Shown here piece after piece: positions 1-8,950 of a stretch of 64,000 nt of DNA (positions are counted from its first letter, which is position 1; each line of letters starts with the position of its first letter). A model generated the notes under the pieces. It saw only the letters and a program-made list of their open reading frames with translations, was not told the origin of the DNA and did no database searches. The stretch is from Agrobacterium rubi TR3 = NBRC 13261. GTDB lineage: Bacteria; Pseudomonadota; Alphaproteobacteria; Rhizobiales; Rhizobiaceae. The stretch spans positions 1 to 64,000 of the forward strand of contig NZ_BBJU01000001.1 of the NCBI RefSeq assembly GCF_000739935.1. The letters are read 5' to 3'. Position numbers and translations under genes: made by a program.

Positions 1-45
1 CGAAACTTCCAAATTCAACCATTCCAAATATTTGTGTTTAAGCTC

Positions 46-1393
46 CTAACCATACTGGTCGAGGAGCTTTTTGCGTTTGGCCTCCGTGTCGATCTCGCCG
101 AACGCAATTCGCGCCATCAGATCGTTGCCTGCTGCGGCAAGGAACTGCTGCTCCATCAGATCGAGAACCTCCATGGATGCCATGATACTGGCGATGTCGC
201 CATGCACCTGCAGGCTCGCCAGCTGGTGGCCCGGTGTCTTGCCAATCACGACGCTGCTTGGCGTCTTCGTCGGCATTGCTACGGGCAAGGAACAACAACT
301 TGCGAATGGCAAGCTCGACATTATCAGGATTGAACTGCTGCTCCAACTTGCTGATCTTCTCCTGAAAATCCTCCGTCGGCGCTTCGGTAGCGGCAAGCTC
401 GAAGGCCGGCTTCTCACGCGTCACTTCCAGTCCATCCAGTTGGTCGTCGAGGATGGCAAGGCGCGGTCGGCCTTCGGCATGCCGGTCCTGGATTTGTTTC
501 ATCAGGCTGGTCTGTGTCGATTTGATTTTTGCAAGCTCTGTCGCAATCTGATCTTTGCGGGAGGGCACGCTCTTCAGCTTGGTCACCTCATGGGCGATCA
601 TCTTGTGCGAAATCCGGTCGAAGATGTCGATGGAGTAGAACGCGACCGGAATACAGTTCAGAACGCGCTCTTCGAGTTCTTGGCGCGTGATCGTTTTGCT
701 GTTGCTACAGCATTCGCTGCCAAGCTCGTCGATCGGTAAACGCTTCTTGCGGTTGGTACAGCTATAGCGGTCCTTTCCGCTAATCGCATAGGGTCCGCCG
801 CATTCCGCACATTCCAGCATGCGGCTCAGGAGATATTCTGGACGATGCGTCGCATTCAGCCGGTTGGACGAAGACGTATCGTAGTCTTCACGCGCCTCGG
901 CCTGGAGCTTTTTGACCCTGTCCCACAGCTCGTCCGAAATGATCCGGAGATCAGGGCGTTCATTATACACCCACTGATCCTGGTCATTTGCGCGTGAGGT
1001 GCGCCGTTCAGTTGTCGGGTTCTTGCGGTAGTTCTGCTTGTTCCAGATCATCTTGCCGACGTAAAGAACATTGTTCAGGATTCCGGTCCCATCAGAGACG
1101 CTGCCAGGGATTGTGGTATCGCGCCAATATTTGGTGCGTGCCCCTGGAACTCCCTGGTCGTTGAGTTTCTGTGCGATGTCCGCCGGTGATACACCATCCG
1201 CATATTGCTTGAAGATCCAGCGCACAATCTCTGCCTTGGCCGGGTCAATGTCGCGAAGGCCCCTGATGCGGTCACCATTGGCATCGCGCTGCTGGGAGAG
1301 CTCGTAGCCGTAGGATAGGCACGTCGTCGCCTTACCCTTGCGGACAGCCGTCTTCATACCTTCGCGTGTTCGGTAACGAATCTGTTCGACCAT
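46..1393 (-). pseudogene. Large serine recombinase, N-terminally truncated and frameshifted
   Basis: This is a remnant of a large serine recombinase (site-specific DNA integrase/resolvase). The retained part begins in the linker after the catalytic domain (VEQIRYRTREGMK). It continues through the Recombinase domain (about residues 40-130) and a zinc ribbon (CAECGGPY and a later CTNR...CCSN cluster) into a coiled-coil tail. The N-terminal resolvase domain with the nucleophilic serine is absent, because an in-frame stop lies only about 12 codons upstream of the first Met. Near position 250 the sensible protein sequence jumps frame: after NADEDAKQ one frame turns into non-protein-like text, while the other continues with HQLASLQVHGDIAS and ends LLDQYG. 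It cannot be active as read. It abuts a truncated aldo/keto reductase, so it marks the end of a decayed mobile insertion. Confidence 0.75.
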
Positions 1394-1404
1394 TTCGTGG
1401 CTGA

Positions 1405-2223
1405 GTGCTGCGCGCAGGAGCCGATGCTAGGAACATCCGCATGGGCATAGAGGGCTCGTTGATGCGGCTAAAGACTGATTACATCGACATGTACTGGATG
1501 CATGTGTGGGACCGCACGACGCCAGCAGAAGAGGTTCTGCAGACGTTGGCCAATGCGGTTCGCGCAGGCAAAATCCTGCATTACGGTTTCTCCAACACGC
1601 CCGCGTGGTATGTCGCAAAGGTCGCGACGCTTGCGGAAGCGCACGGCCTACCCAAGCCAATCGGTTTGCAATACGCCTATTCGCTGATCGACCGTGGCGT
1701 AGAGCTGGACCTTCTTCCGGCAGGTGCCGAATTTGGTTTAGGTGTGGTGCCATGGAGCCCGCTTGCGGCTGGCTTGCTGACGGGTAAATATGACCGCGAA
1801 AAAATCAGCGACTCCAACCGTGTCCCCGGTCTGCCAGACAAGGCCGGATTTGTGGCAGAAAGTGAAAGCGATGGACGCCTTAACGGTGACAATCCGTTCG
1901 GCGGCATGCTGTTCACAAACCGTAACTTCGATGTCGTCGATGTTCTGAAGACTGTGGCGTCAGAGGTTGGTCGTTCGCCTGCGGAAGTGGCGCTTGCCTG
2001 GGTAGCGAAACGCCCTGGCGTCTCCTCAGTGCTGATCGGCGCCAGCCGGATAGAGCAACTCACCCAAAACATCGCCTCGCTCGAGATTGTGCTGAAGGAT
2101 GAACATATGCAACGGCTGGAAAAAGCGACAGCGCTGCCTGTGCTTAATCCCTATTTCATCTTTGAGATGCCGACTGAAATGGTCTTTGGTGGACAGCAGG
2201 TGCGTGGGTGGGGAGCGAGCTAA
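1405..2223 (+). pseudogene. Aldo/keto reductase, 5'-truncated
   Basis: This is the C-terminal three quarters of an NAD(P)H-dependent aldo/keto reductase with a (beta/alpha)8 barrel fold. Visible family features are the LKTDYIDMYWMH stretch (the His of the catalytic D-Y-K-H tetrad), the GFSNTPAW loop, PWSPLAAGLLTGKY, and the C-terminal cofactor-binding GASRIEQLTQN segment. Roughly 90 N-terminal residues carrying the catalytic Asp, Tyr and Lys are missing. Homology starts abruptly near position 1410, exactly where the recombinase remnant ends on the other strand. The GTG at 1405 is only the first available start, and there is no reason to think a functional enzyme is made. A strong hairpin follows the stop. 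Confidence 0.75.
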
Positions 2224-2272
2224 GCAGGTACGGCGACTTGTAATCTTCTGATATTCGGAAGGAATTAGTTTT

Positions 2273-2299
2273 AGGGCCCGGTCTTTGCGACCGGGCCCT
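2273..2299. terminator. Strong hairpin between convergent genes
   Basis: An 11-bp perfect stem (AGGGCCCGGTC paired with GACCGGGCCCT) closes a 5-nt loop. It lies between the convergent ends of the aldo/keto reductase remnant and the PRC-barrel gene. Neither strand has a clear U-tract after the stem, so bidirectional termination is likely from position but not proven. Confidence 0.45.
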
Positions 2300-2306
2300 G
2301 GGTACA

Positions 2307-2600
2307 TCAATGATGGTGTTCTGGCATGTCTTTCAATTGGTCTTTCGTCCAGGAAGTGACGGCATGAACATCGCCGTCCTCATCTCGCATGAAATCGAGG
2401 TCGCTGAGGGAGACCGCTACCGGCTTTGCGCCAATTCCTAGGAACCCGCCGACGTCGATAATGACCTGGCCGCCTGTTCCGCCATGCACGTGATCAACCT
2501 TTCCAACCTTATGGTCATCTGCGCCATATACGGTTGCACCTTCCAGAATCTCTGGGGTCAGCTCTGTCGTCGATAGGCGAACGTGATTTGTATGATCCAT
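2307..2600 (-). CDS. PRC-barrel domain protein
   Basis: A 97-residue protein with a single PRC-barrel domain (LEGATVYGADDHKVGKVDHVH, then GGQVIIDVGGFLGIGAKPVAV). This beta-barrel fold is shared by photosynthetic reaction-centre H subunits and RimM. Small stand-alone versions are common in rhizobia and often stress-associated. The His-rich tail (MPEHHH) is notable. I chose the Met at 2600 because an AAGGAGG ribosome-binding site sits at the right distance. The longer reading from 2627 would place that site inside the gene. Role unknown. Confidence 0.85.
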   Translation of the reverse strand: MDHTNHVRLSTTELTPEILEGATVYGADDHKVGKVDHVHGGTGGQVIIDVGGFLGIGAKPVAVSLSDLDFMRDEDGDVHAVTSWTKDQLKDMPEHHH

Positions 2601-2744
2601 TGGTTTTCCTCCTTGCTGGATGAACACGTAACGGCATCACAGGCCTCTGGTTCCTTAATTAGGAAAAGCTTTAACTGACCCCTGACTAACGGCTCTTCTG
2701 ACGCTCTCACGGGATGTGTTTATATTCGCGAGACGATCCAGGCA

Positions 2745-3056
2745 TCACCATCTGTAGTCCCGATACTCACGTCGCCCACGCCATTCGCGTTGGTCATAGT
2801 AGTCGCGACGATCGCGCCATTCGCGTCTGGCTTCCCAGCGGTCACGTCGATCCCACCGATCGCGATACTCGCGTGGAGGGCCGTTTGGTCGGCAATAGCC
2901 ACGTGGGGAAAGGTGGAAGCCGCGTCCGCAAGCGTAGTCGACCTTCTGAACATCTGAGGCCAAGGGAACCGATGGATGAACTGACGGCATCGCGTTGGCG
3001 ACGTTGGCAAGCAGACTACCTAGAATTATTCCCGCGCTGAAAATTACCTTGCGCAT
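2745..3056 (-). CDS. GCG_CRPN-type secreted small protein
   Basis: A 103-residue exported protein. It has an N-terminal signal peptide (MRKVIFSAGIILGSLLANVANA), the conserved cysteine motif ACGRGFHLSPRGYCRPNG typical of the GCG_CRPN family, and a long Arg/Asp/Tyr-rich low-complexity tail (repeated REWRDRRDYYD-like units). Such proteins occur in many rhizobia, are periplasmic or surface-exposed, and have no assigned function. The start codon directly follows a hairpin in the leader, which may limit translation. Confidence 0.8.
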   Translation of the reverse strand: MRKVIFSAGIILGSLLANVANAMPSVHPSVPLASDVQKVDYACGRGFHLSPRGYCRPNGPPREYRDRWDRRDRWEARREWRDRRDYYDQREWRGRREYRDYRW

Positions 3057-3058
3057 CT

Positions 3059-3084
3059 CACATCACTCCGTTGAGGGTGATGTG
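3059..3084 (-). promoter_or_regulatory. 5' leader hairpin touching a ribosome-binding region
   Basis: On the minus strand an 8-bp stem (CACATCAC with GTGATGTG, 10-nt loop) ends two bases before the ATG of the GCG_CRPN gene. The only Shine-Dalgarno-like bases (GGAG) lie at the loop/stem border. It could act as a translational gate, but this is inferred only. Confidence 0.4.
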
Positions 3085-3345
3085 ATTTAGCGACCTGCAC
3101 CGTGAACCATGCCTGAATGAACTTTGACGTTTTCGTGGCGTTGTGAGTTGCGAAGTTTTTCGAATGCAACCAAAGCGCGGCGGGACCCTATTCCGAACTA
3201 GGCAGCGCCGGGGAGGTGAAACTGGTGCCTATTTTCGGGGTATTCTACGCCAGTGCTCTACGGCCTGGCATCTGTCGGTAAGTTTGAAAGGTTTCGCCCT
3301 GACGCACGTGTAGGATGCTTAAGCGCTACTGAGCTAACAACAAAT

Positions 3346-4008
3346 CTAACGGAGCAGTCCGTCAAGGTCGAACTCTTCCCAGCCGCCAAGGTTCGGGGCC
3401 GAATCCTTGGCGCCGTCTTTCGACGTCTTAGACCTCTTTCTAGCGTCCTTCTTGAGCGACCGCGTCAACTTCGCCTGATACGTAGCCCGCTGCCGCTTTT
3501 CGGCTTTCGCCTCGGCATCCTCCACACGCCATTCTTCCGCGGCTCCTCTGTCGAGAAGATCCTCCACCACCTTAGGGTCGAACACATGGAACGTAATCTG
3601 ACGAGCGCGTCCGTTCAGTCTGACAGTCCTCGTTCCGGCGCTCGGCAGACGACCGTCTGCAAGCCAACGATGTCGCTCGCTGGTCTTGATCGTGAGGATG
3701 TCCTCGATTTCTCGCGGGATGACCGGCATTGCTCCGGCTTCCGCCACCACTTTCGCGACGATAGCCGCTGCCGCGTTGAATGCGGTCTTTTCGTTAGCCG
3801 CCATCGCCAGTGTGAGATCGACGCCTTCCAGCGAGATCGACTTTTTAGAGATCGCTGGCAGCCTTGCTCGTATTTCCTGAAGAACGCCTTTCGCCCGAAC
3901 GGCCGACCCCATTGTTACCGTGGCTGGCAGGGTCCATGTCCTGATCAGTTCGATCTCATCTTTTTCACGCTTCGGCATGTCACACAAATGGTGGTTCAGC
4001 GCTTCCAA
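3346..4008 (-). CDS. Conserved hypothetical protein
   Basis: A protein of about 220 residues that I do not recognise. The central part (VIPREIEDILTIKTSERHRWLADGRLP) resembles a helix-turn-helix-like segment, followed by a beta-rich stretch (TRTVRLNGRARQITFHVFD). The C-terminal 60 residues are very Lys/Arg-rich (AKAEKRQRATYQAKLTRSLKKDARKRSK) and end in an acidic patch. Nucleic-acid binding is therefore possible but unproven. The start is uncertain: TTG at 4008 or ATG at 3978, neither with a good ribosome-binding site. It stands alone and may belong to the accessory DNA linked to the recombinase. Confidence 0.55.
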   Translation of the reverse strand: MEALNHHLCDMPKREKDEIELIRTWTLPATVTMGSAVRAKGVLQEIRARLPAISKKSISLEGVDLTLAMAANEKTAFNAAAAIVAKVVAEAGAMPVIPREIEDILTIKTSERHRWLADGRLPSAGTRTVRLNGRARQITFHVFDPKVVEDLLDRGAAEEWRVEDAEAKAEKRQRATYQAKLTRSLKKDARKRSKTSKDGAKDSAPNLGGWEEFDLDGLLR

Positions 4009-4212
4009 GTCAACGAGCCTGTTGACAGCAGAAGAGGAACTGCAACCGATCTTTCTTATCCCTCCTTCTTACCGAAACTCTCCATCAAGATGTTCAGCAA
4101 GGCTTCCCGTAATCGATGCAGCATGATGCATAAGCGGGCGGATCGTATTCGCCCGCGACCGTCCTTCAATAAACTTGTATCGCGTTCGATGGCAGTTCGA
4201 GTACAATCAAAC

Positions 4213-5109
4213 TTAGCCAGAGCTTGCAGAACGCATTGCCAGCCAGTGACCCGGCGTCATACCGAAGGCTTTGCGGAAATGGCGGGTAAAATGTGCCTGG
4301 TCAGCAAAACCCGCATCTGCTGCCGACTGCGCCAATCCGTTGCCATTAACAACAGACCGTTTCGCCAATTCAAGTTTGCGCATGATGAGGTATCTATGAG
4401 GGCTGGTACCTAGCAATCGGCGAAACTGTCGGGCCAATTCGTAACGGTCCAGTCCAGATGCAACCTCTAGCGCTTCCGAGCGCACGACATCGCTGCAATG
4501 CCCTTCGATAAAGTCGCGAGCACGAAGAACAGCCGACCGTGCCGGCGCGGCGATGCTTTTGGGCGGTGCACCTGCTTGGCGGGAAAGACCTGATGCCAGC
4601 CGCATTACGACGTCGTCCATGATCAGGTCGCTCGGTTCTTCGCTCAGATCGGCAAGAATATCTGCCAGTGCCTGCCAGAGGCCGATGTCAGCAACCACAG
4701 GGTTGGCAACAAATGGCAGAGCGTGGCGGTAGCCATCGATAGCGCCAATGAGATCGGGCGGCAGATAGATCATCCGATAGATCAACCCATCCTCGGTACC
4801 TGCAGCACCATCATGCAGCTCGTCGGGATGCAGCACGATCACGTTGCCGGGGCTGCTGAAACGCGCGGTGCCGCGATAGCGGAAGGTCTGTACGCCGTGG
4901 AGCGTCAGCCCTAGCGCGTAGGTGTCGTGCCGATGCGGCGAAAAAGCGTTGCCATGAAACCGGGCTTCCATCCGCTCGACACCGTGTGAGGGCGCGGAGA
5001 CACGCATACCGTCGGCAAATCCGACTTCGCACGAACGTTCAAGACCGCCCGCCTTGCTCGGAGCTAGGTCTTCTTTTCCCTCGATACCCCGGACGGAGTT
5101 CAACCGCAT
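4213..5109 (-). CDS. AraC-family transcriptional regulator
   Basis: A 298-residue regulator with an N-terminal cupin sensor domain (FSPHRHDTYALGLTLHGVQTFRYRG, then VIVLHPDELHDG) and a C-terminal double helix-turn-helix (DRYELARQFRRLLGTSPHRYLIMRKL; SAADAGFADQAHFTRHFRKAFGMTPGHW). It is divergent from the DUF2000 gene, a pairing often seen for this AraC subgroup. If ATG 5109 is used, the two divergent start codons overlap in one CATG. The Met at 5007 would leave about 100 bp for a shared promoter and is equally plausible. The ligand is unknown. Confidence 0.8.
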   Translation of the reverse strand: MRLNSVRGIEGKEDLAPSKAGGLERSCEVGFADGMRVSAPSHGVERMEARFHGNAFSPHRHDTYALGLTLHGVQTFRYRGTARFSSPGNVIVLHPDELHDGAAGTEDGLIYRMIYLPPDLIGAIDGYRHALPFVANPVVADIGLWQALADILADLSEEPSDLIMDDVVMRLASGLSRQAGAPPKSIAAPARSAVLRARDFIEGHCSDVVRSEALEVASGLDRYELARQFRRLLGTSPHRYLIMRKLELAKRSVVNGNGLAQSAADAGFADQAHFTRHFRKAFGMTPGHWLAMRSASSG

Positions 5110-5515
5110 GTTCGACACCAAGATCGCAATCGTTATCCGCAATGACCTCGCAACCTGGCAGAGGCTGAATGTCACCGCTTTCCTGACAAGTGGCATCGTT
5201 GCCCAGACACCAGCCATTATCGGCGAACCATACCGGGATGCGGCTGGGAATGTCTACAATCCCATGACGATCCAGCCGATCGTGGTTCTTGCAGCAGATC
5301 AGGAGACGCTGCGCACGACCCATAGGCGGGCTCTCGACCGCAAGGTTACAGCCTCGGCTTATATCGAGGAGATGTTTTCAACAGGGCACGACGCTGCCAA
5401 CAGGGAGGTGTTCGCCCAGTTTGGCCCAGACAATTCGAAACTGGTAGGACTGGCACTTAGAGCTGAAAAGAAGGTGGTCGATAAGATCGTAAAGGGAGCA
5501 AAAATGCATCCTTGA
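5108..5515 (+). CDS. DUF2000 family protein
   Basis: A 135-residue protein of the DUF2000 family (MFDTKIAIVIRNDLATWQRLNVTAFL...PIVVLAADQETLRTTHRRAL), a small alpha/beta fold related to peptidyl-tRNA hydrolase II-like proteins. No enzymatic activity is established. The start MFDTK is chosen because family members begin there; the longer reading from 5054 adds non-conserved residues. It is divergent from an AraC regulator that probably controls it. Confidence 0.75.
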   Translation: MFDTKIAIVIRNDLATWQRLNVTAFLTSGIVAQTPAIIGEPYRDAAGNVYNPMTIQPIVVLAADQETLRTTHRRALDRKVTASAYIEEMFSTGHDAANREVFAQFGPDNSKLVGLALRAEKKVVDKIVKGAKMHP

Positions 5516-5645
5516 CGTATGGAAATTTAGGTCTGGGCGCCGCAACGCCGTCGAATATAGCCGTCTACGGAAGCACTTTCACGCGGCCGAATCTTGGTTT
5601 AGCTACCTTAAGTCGGGACTTTTGCAGAAGTCGGTAAGCGACTGA

Positions 5646-6071
5646 TCATACATTGTTCTTCAACGCTGCAAGAGTGGCTTGATCGCCTTCACCTCCATAA
5701 AAAACGTGAAGGGCGGTCTCGAACGACGAACCACTCTGGGCGGCTATGCCAAATAACGTCATGCTGGAATGAAACTTGAGGTCATCGGGAGAGCCAAGAA
5801 TTTCACGTGCACTGAGGCTGGGATGGCTGAGCATGGCGCGCGTGCACTCCTCCAAACGGGCGCCCAAAACAGGATGTTTCAGGTAGGCTTCGGCTTCAGA
5901 ACGCCCAGAGATCGCGTAAAAGCGGGCAGTTTCCGATCGACCAAGTCCGTGAATTTGCGGAAAAATGAACCACATCCAGTGAGACCTCTTCAGTCCGTCG
6001 CTTAACTCCTGCAAGGCTTTTGCGTACGTATCTTGTTGCGCTTTGATGAACCGCGCCAGATCAAATTCCAT
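5646..6071 (-). CDS. DUF1810 family protein
   Basis: A 141-residue DUF1810 protein. The family hallmark WMWFIFPQIHGLGRSETARFYAI is present, followed by YLKHPVLGARLEECTRAML and a C-terminal LHVFYGGEGDQATL. Members are small soluble helical proteins, historically mislabelled as calpastatin-like. The function is unknown. It has full family length and is monocistronic here, although it lies in the same direction as the genes upstream. Confidence 0.85.
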   Translation of the reverse strand: MEFDLARFIKAQQDTYAKALQELSDGLKRSHWMWFIFPQIHGLGRSETARFYAISGRSEAEAYLKHPVLGARLEECTRAMLSHPSLSAREILGSPDDLKFHSSMTLFGIAAQSGSSFETALHVFYGGEGDQATLAALKNNV

Positions 6072-6126
6072 CCCTGTGTCCTTCGCTCAGCGGGTTAGAT
6101 TTTTGTCTTCTAGGTGCCATCACATC

Positions 6127-6447
6127 TCATTCCATTTCCAACTGTGCAAACCATGTAGCGTAGGGGGTGTTCCTGGCGAGATGGCGATTGAAGTCAGGCG
6201 CCCCGTCATCCCACCAGACCGGACCGCGTTCTCCAAGGGCAACTTTGGCTGCATCCACTTTCTCTCGAGCTTCGATCATCGCTGGTGAGCCTGCCGATGC
6301 GTCGCGAACTGCCCGGCGTGCAGTCATCAAATCCTTGACCAGTGCCGCACGGGTGAGTTCATCGAGTGCAGGATTACTGCGCCGCCACAGCCGTCCTTTT
6401 ACGACGAAGTATCGACCATCGGGCGTGTCCGGATACTTGTTGCTCAT
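6127..6447 (-). CDS. Small conserved hypothetical protein
   Basis: A 106-residue protein beginning MSNKYPDTPDGRYFVVKGRLWRR. It has a helical middle (LDELTRAALVKDLMTARRAVRDA) and a Trp-rich end (GPVWWDDGAPDFNRH). Short proteins with this DGRYFVVKGRLWR opening are familiar from rhizobia but have no assigned role. Its ATG overlaps the TGA of the exonuclease gene (ATGA), so translation is probably coupled. Confidence 0.7.
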   Translation of the reverse strand: MSNKYPDTPDGRYFVVKGRLWRRSNPALDELTRAALVKDLMTARRAVRDASAGSPAMIEAREKVDAAKVALGERGPVWWDDGAPDFNRHLARNTPYATWFAQLEME

Positions 6448-7199
6448 TTGAATCCAAGCGTCCCTTGTGCCGGTTCCGCATCCCGAGACGGCTTGTCCTC
6501 AATCCGCCGAGCCAGTTCTGTCTGTGCGCTGAAGCGCACGTCCACATCCCGATCTACGATGAACGCGTTGAGTGTCTCGAGGCTGATGCGACCCCAGGGT
6601 TTTCCCCGATCTGGTCCGGCAGGTATGCGCGGTAGAAGTCCGGGTTCGTTGCTCCATGTCAGACAATCCTCAAGCGAGGTTTGGTTCAACATGTCGCGGA
6701 GATGATGAGCCGTAACATAGGCATCTGGCATCGCTCTGTGCGCTGGGAGGCCAATTTCATGCACCAGCCCGGTGGGCATTCGTTGATAACGCAGCATCTG
6801 GTTGGAAAACCGCGGAAGCTCCGGCCAGACGCGCAGCGCACATTTCCATGTGCAGATCCAAGGCATTCCGCCTGCAAACCGCGGTGTGCAATATCGTTGC
6901 TCGAAAGCTGCTCGATGAGCTGCCAAGGCGTCGATGCGGCCGGGTGGACGAAGAACGGTTGACGCTATTTCTTTCCAGAAGGGAGCATCCGCGACTTGGG
7001 CATCCAGAATATGATGAATCGCCATCGTGTCGGGTGAGATGGGACGTCCAGGGTTGACGAACAGCGCCCCGCGCTCTTCAGTGACCTGCCACTTTCCAGC
7101 TTGGTCGATGACGACATCCTGCCAGCCGATCTCACAAACGTCGTTCGGGCCATTGCCTCCTGTTTCGAGATCGATGACGCGTACCCTGGCTTCGACCAC
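6444..7199 (-). CDS. DEDDh 3'-5' exonuclease (ExoX/DnaQ-like)
   Basis: This is a 3'-5' exonuclease of the DnaQ fold. Exo I is VIDLETGG (DxE), Exo II lies around IDALAAHRAAFEQ, and Exo III is GLPAHRAMPDAYVTAHHLRDML, with the DEDDh-type His and Asp. The C-terminal third (WGRISLETLNAFIVDRDVDVRFSAQTEL) matches the tail of ExoX-like proteins that follow a hydrolysed-strand sensor segment. It probably trims DNA in repair. I chose GTG at 7199, just before the first beta strand; the open frame extends to an ATG at 7295, which would add about 32 unconserved residues. The stop overlaps the next start by four bases. Confidence 0.75.
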   Translation of the reverse strand: MVEARVRVIDLETGGNGPNDVCEIGWQDVVIDQAGKWQVTEERGALFVNPGRPISPDTMAIHHILDAQVADAPFWKEIASTVLRPPGRIDALAAHRAAFEQRYCTPRFAGGMPWICTWKCALRVWPELPRFSNQMLRYQRMPTGLVHEIGLPAHRAMPDAYVTAHHLRDMLNQTSLEDCLTWSNEPGLLPRIPAGPDRGKPWGRISLETLNAFIVDRDVDVRFSAQTELARRIEDKPSRDAEPAQGTLGFK

Positions 7200-7299
7200 T
7201 TCGGTGCTACCTTTCTTCAAACTCCAGCATTGGTAAGCGCGATTGGCGTAGGATGGTTCCTGAATATGAGGCCTACGATCAGCGGGGGCTTGCACGCAT

Positions 7300-7783
7300 C
7301 GACAGCCGATGCTGAGGGATTGATTAAGCTCTCCTGAAATTTATTTTCTGCACGTTACCGAGCACCGTTCCAAATCTTACTCACTGATTCAATTTGCGAA
7401 TCTCTTGAGTTGCTAAAAATCGAGGATTGCATTCCTAATTTAGCGCGTCTTGACTCTTAAGGGTCTGAGAGATGTCCGTGATCGCGTCCGATCTGCTGCA
7501 TGAGCGCGTTCCCCACACAGTGGACTGTGCCGCTGACATTGCTGGCCGTCATATGCTGGTGTGTCGGCTTAAATCTTGCTCAGAGATCTGCTGTTTTCGC
7601 GTATCGACGGAATTGTGCACACATACGAGGCTGTTGACTTTTCCAAGACTGTGGATTGACCTCTGGCTCAATCAACTCAAAGGATATAATTTTTTTGATA
7701 AGCCAATAAACAAGACTGAAATTGTTGCCGTTGGATCGCGCTAACCGCGACGAATTGCACCTCCCAAAATTAAAACATGTTGC
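7300..7783. other. Intergenic region without a recognisable gene
   Basis: About 480 bases with lower G+C than the flanks. A 90-codon open frame at 7472-7744 has no recognisable motif, no good ribosome-binding site and unusual composition (many Cys), so I do not call it. The segment presumably holds the promoter of the leftward exonuclease unit and the end of the operon that comes from the right. Confidence 0.4.
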
Positions 7784-8950
7784 TCATCCTGCTGGAAGTA
7801 TCTTCCACCTTTCTATCATCTCATCTCCTGAGAAAAGATTGATGGTATCAAAACCCTGCAGCACGGCTTCGCTTTGAGTGGGTCGAAAAAATGCGAAGTC
7901 GTCCGGTTTTAGTGAACTATCATCGGGCAGAGACATCATCTGTTGATTGGATGAGAGGCCCCATAACTTGCTTTCTTTCATGCCGGGCGGAAATACGGGT
8001 TCTGCCATCCACTTGCCCCCATAGAGAAAGCAGCCTTGGTGAGGGAACAGACCGGCCATCTGCATCAGAGGGGTCAAAAAAGCAGGACCGGGAAGGCAGA
8101 CTTTCTGCACTTTCAAAACAGGTGCGGCAATGAAGACAGCTGGCGCCAGCGCGTCGAGAGATGCGACATCGAAATCCATCGGCTTCAGGAAGGCAGATCC
8201 CACAGAGACGTCGTTGGCAGAGCTTGGCCCGTGATAGGAAAGCGCTGTCTTGCTGCCGCCTGTGTTGATGATGTGACGGGCGCCCTGAGGAACTGCGGAG
8301 ACGAACGCTTTCATGCGTGACCCCACGTGTTTTCGTTCGATTCCACCGATGATACCCGGCACCTCCGTGATATGTGCGTCATAACCCATCAAACCTTCTA
8401 GTTGGAGGTCTGGAAGTTCTGCGGCGCGTGCAGCGGCAGCTCCAAGTTCAACTGCGGTCGAAAATCCGCCTCGATGCATGCCGACATCGATTTCGAATGC
8501 GATCCTGAATGTTTTTCTCGCTCGACTTGCCAATGCAGCATATTGGTCGAGGCGCTCGATCGTATCGATCAGGAAAACCGTGCGACGAACAAAGTCTGTG
8601 AAGGATTGAGGGGATGTGGACTGCATCCACGCAGACACAGCTCCAACTGGTAGCGGTTTTCCGTACAGTACGTCTGCTTCAGGGAATGCCTCCAACACGG
8701 CAACTGTCGTCGGGAGATGAAAACTCATGATCCGTGTGGTTTGCGTAGCGGCGAGTATATGCGCCAGCAAAGGGATTGATGGGAGGGATTTATCGACGAC
8801 TCTGAGCGAAAGAGCTGGCGCAAGACCGTTCATCACCGCCACGATATTTGCATCCAACCTGTCTTTGTCGACAACAAGGACGGGACGAAACAGCCCGGCT
8901 CTTTTCAAGGCTTCCGAGAGAGCGCGAAAATAACCGTCCTCCGCCGTCAT
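7784..8950 (-). CDS. D-threonine aldolase-like / alanine-racemase-fold PLP enzyme
   Basis: A 388-residue fold-type III PLP enzyme with an alanine-racemase N-terminal barrel. Near residue 50, LRVVDKSLPSIPLL supplies the likely Schiff-base Lys. FEIDVGMHRGGFS and the IINTGGSKTALSYH phosphate/PLP loop follow, and the C-terminal beta domain contains a short YGGKWMAEPVFPPG. The family includes D-threonine aldolases and proteins named 'amino acid deaminase/aldolase'; the substrate here is unknown. Its ATG overlaps the stop of the lactone-oxidase gene (ATGA), so the two are translationally coupled and probably act in one pathway. Confidence 0.75.
   Translation of the reverse strand: MTAEDGYFRALSEALKRAGLFRPVLVVDKDRLDANIVAVMNGLAPALSLRVVDKSLPSIPLLAHILAATQTTRIMSFHLPTTVAVLEAFPEADVLYGKPLPVGAVSAWMQSTSPQSFTDFVRRTVFLIDTIERLDQYAALASRARKTFRIAFEIDVGMHRGGFSTAVELGAAAARAAELPDLQLEGLMGYDAHITEVPGIIGGIERKHVGSRMKAFVSAVPQGARHIINTGGSKTALSYHGPSSANDVSVGSAFLKPMDFDVASLDALAPAVFIAAPVLKVQKVCLPGPAFLTPLMQMAGLFPHQGCFLYGGKWMAEPVFPPGMKESKLWGLSSNQQMMSLPDDSSLKPDDFAFFRPTQSEAVLQGFDTINLFSGDEMIERWKILPAG

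Noticed and set aside
3253-4413. 386-codon open frame on the plus strand
   Set aside because: Arg/Cys/Ser-rich composition without domains; it overlaps the hypothetical gene and the AraC gene on the minus strand, both of which look more protein-like.
7472-7744. 90-codon frame in the intergenic region
   Set aside because: No ribosome-binding site, odd amino-acid composition, no recognisable motif.
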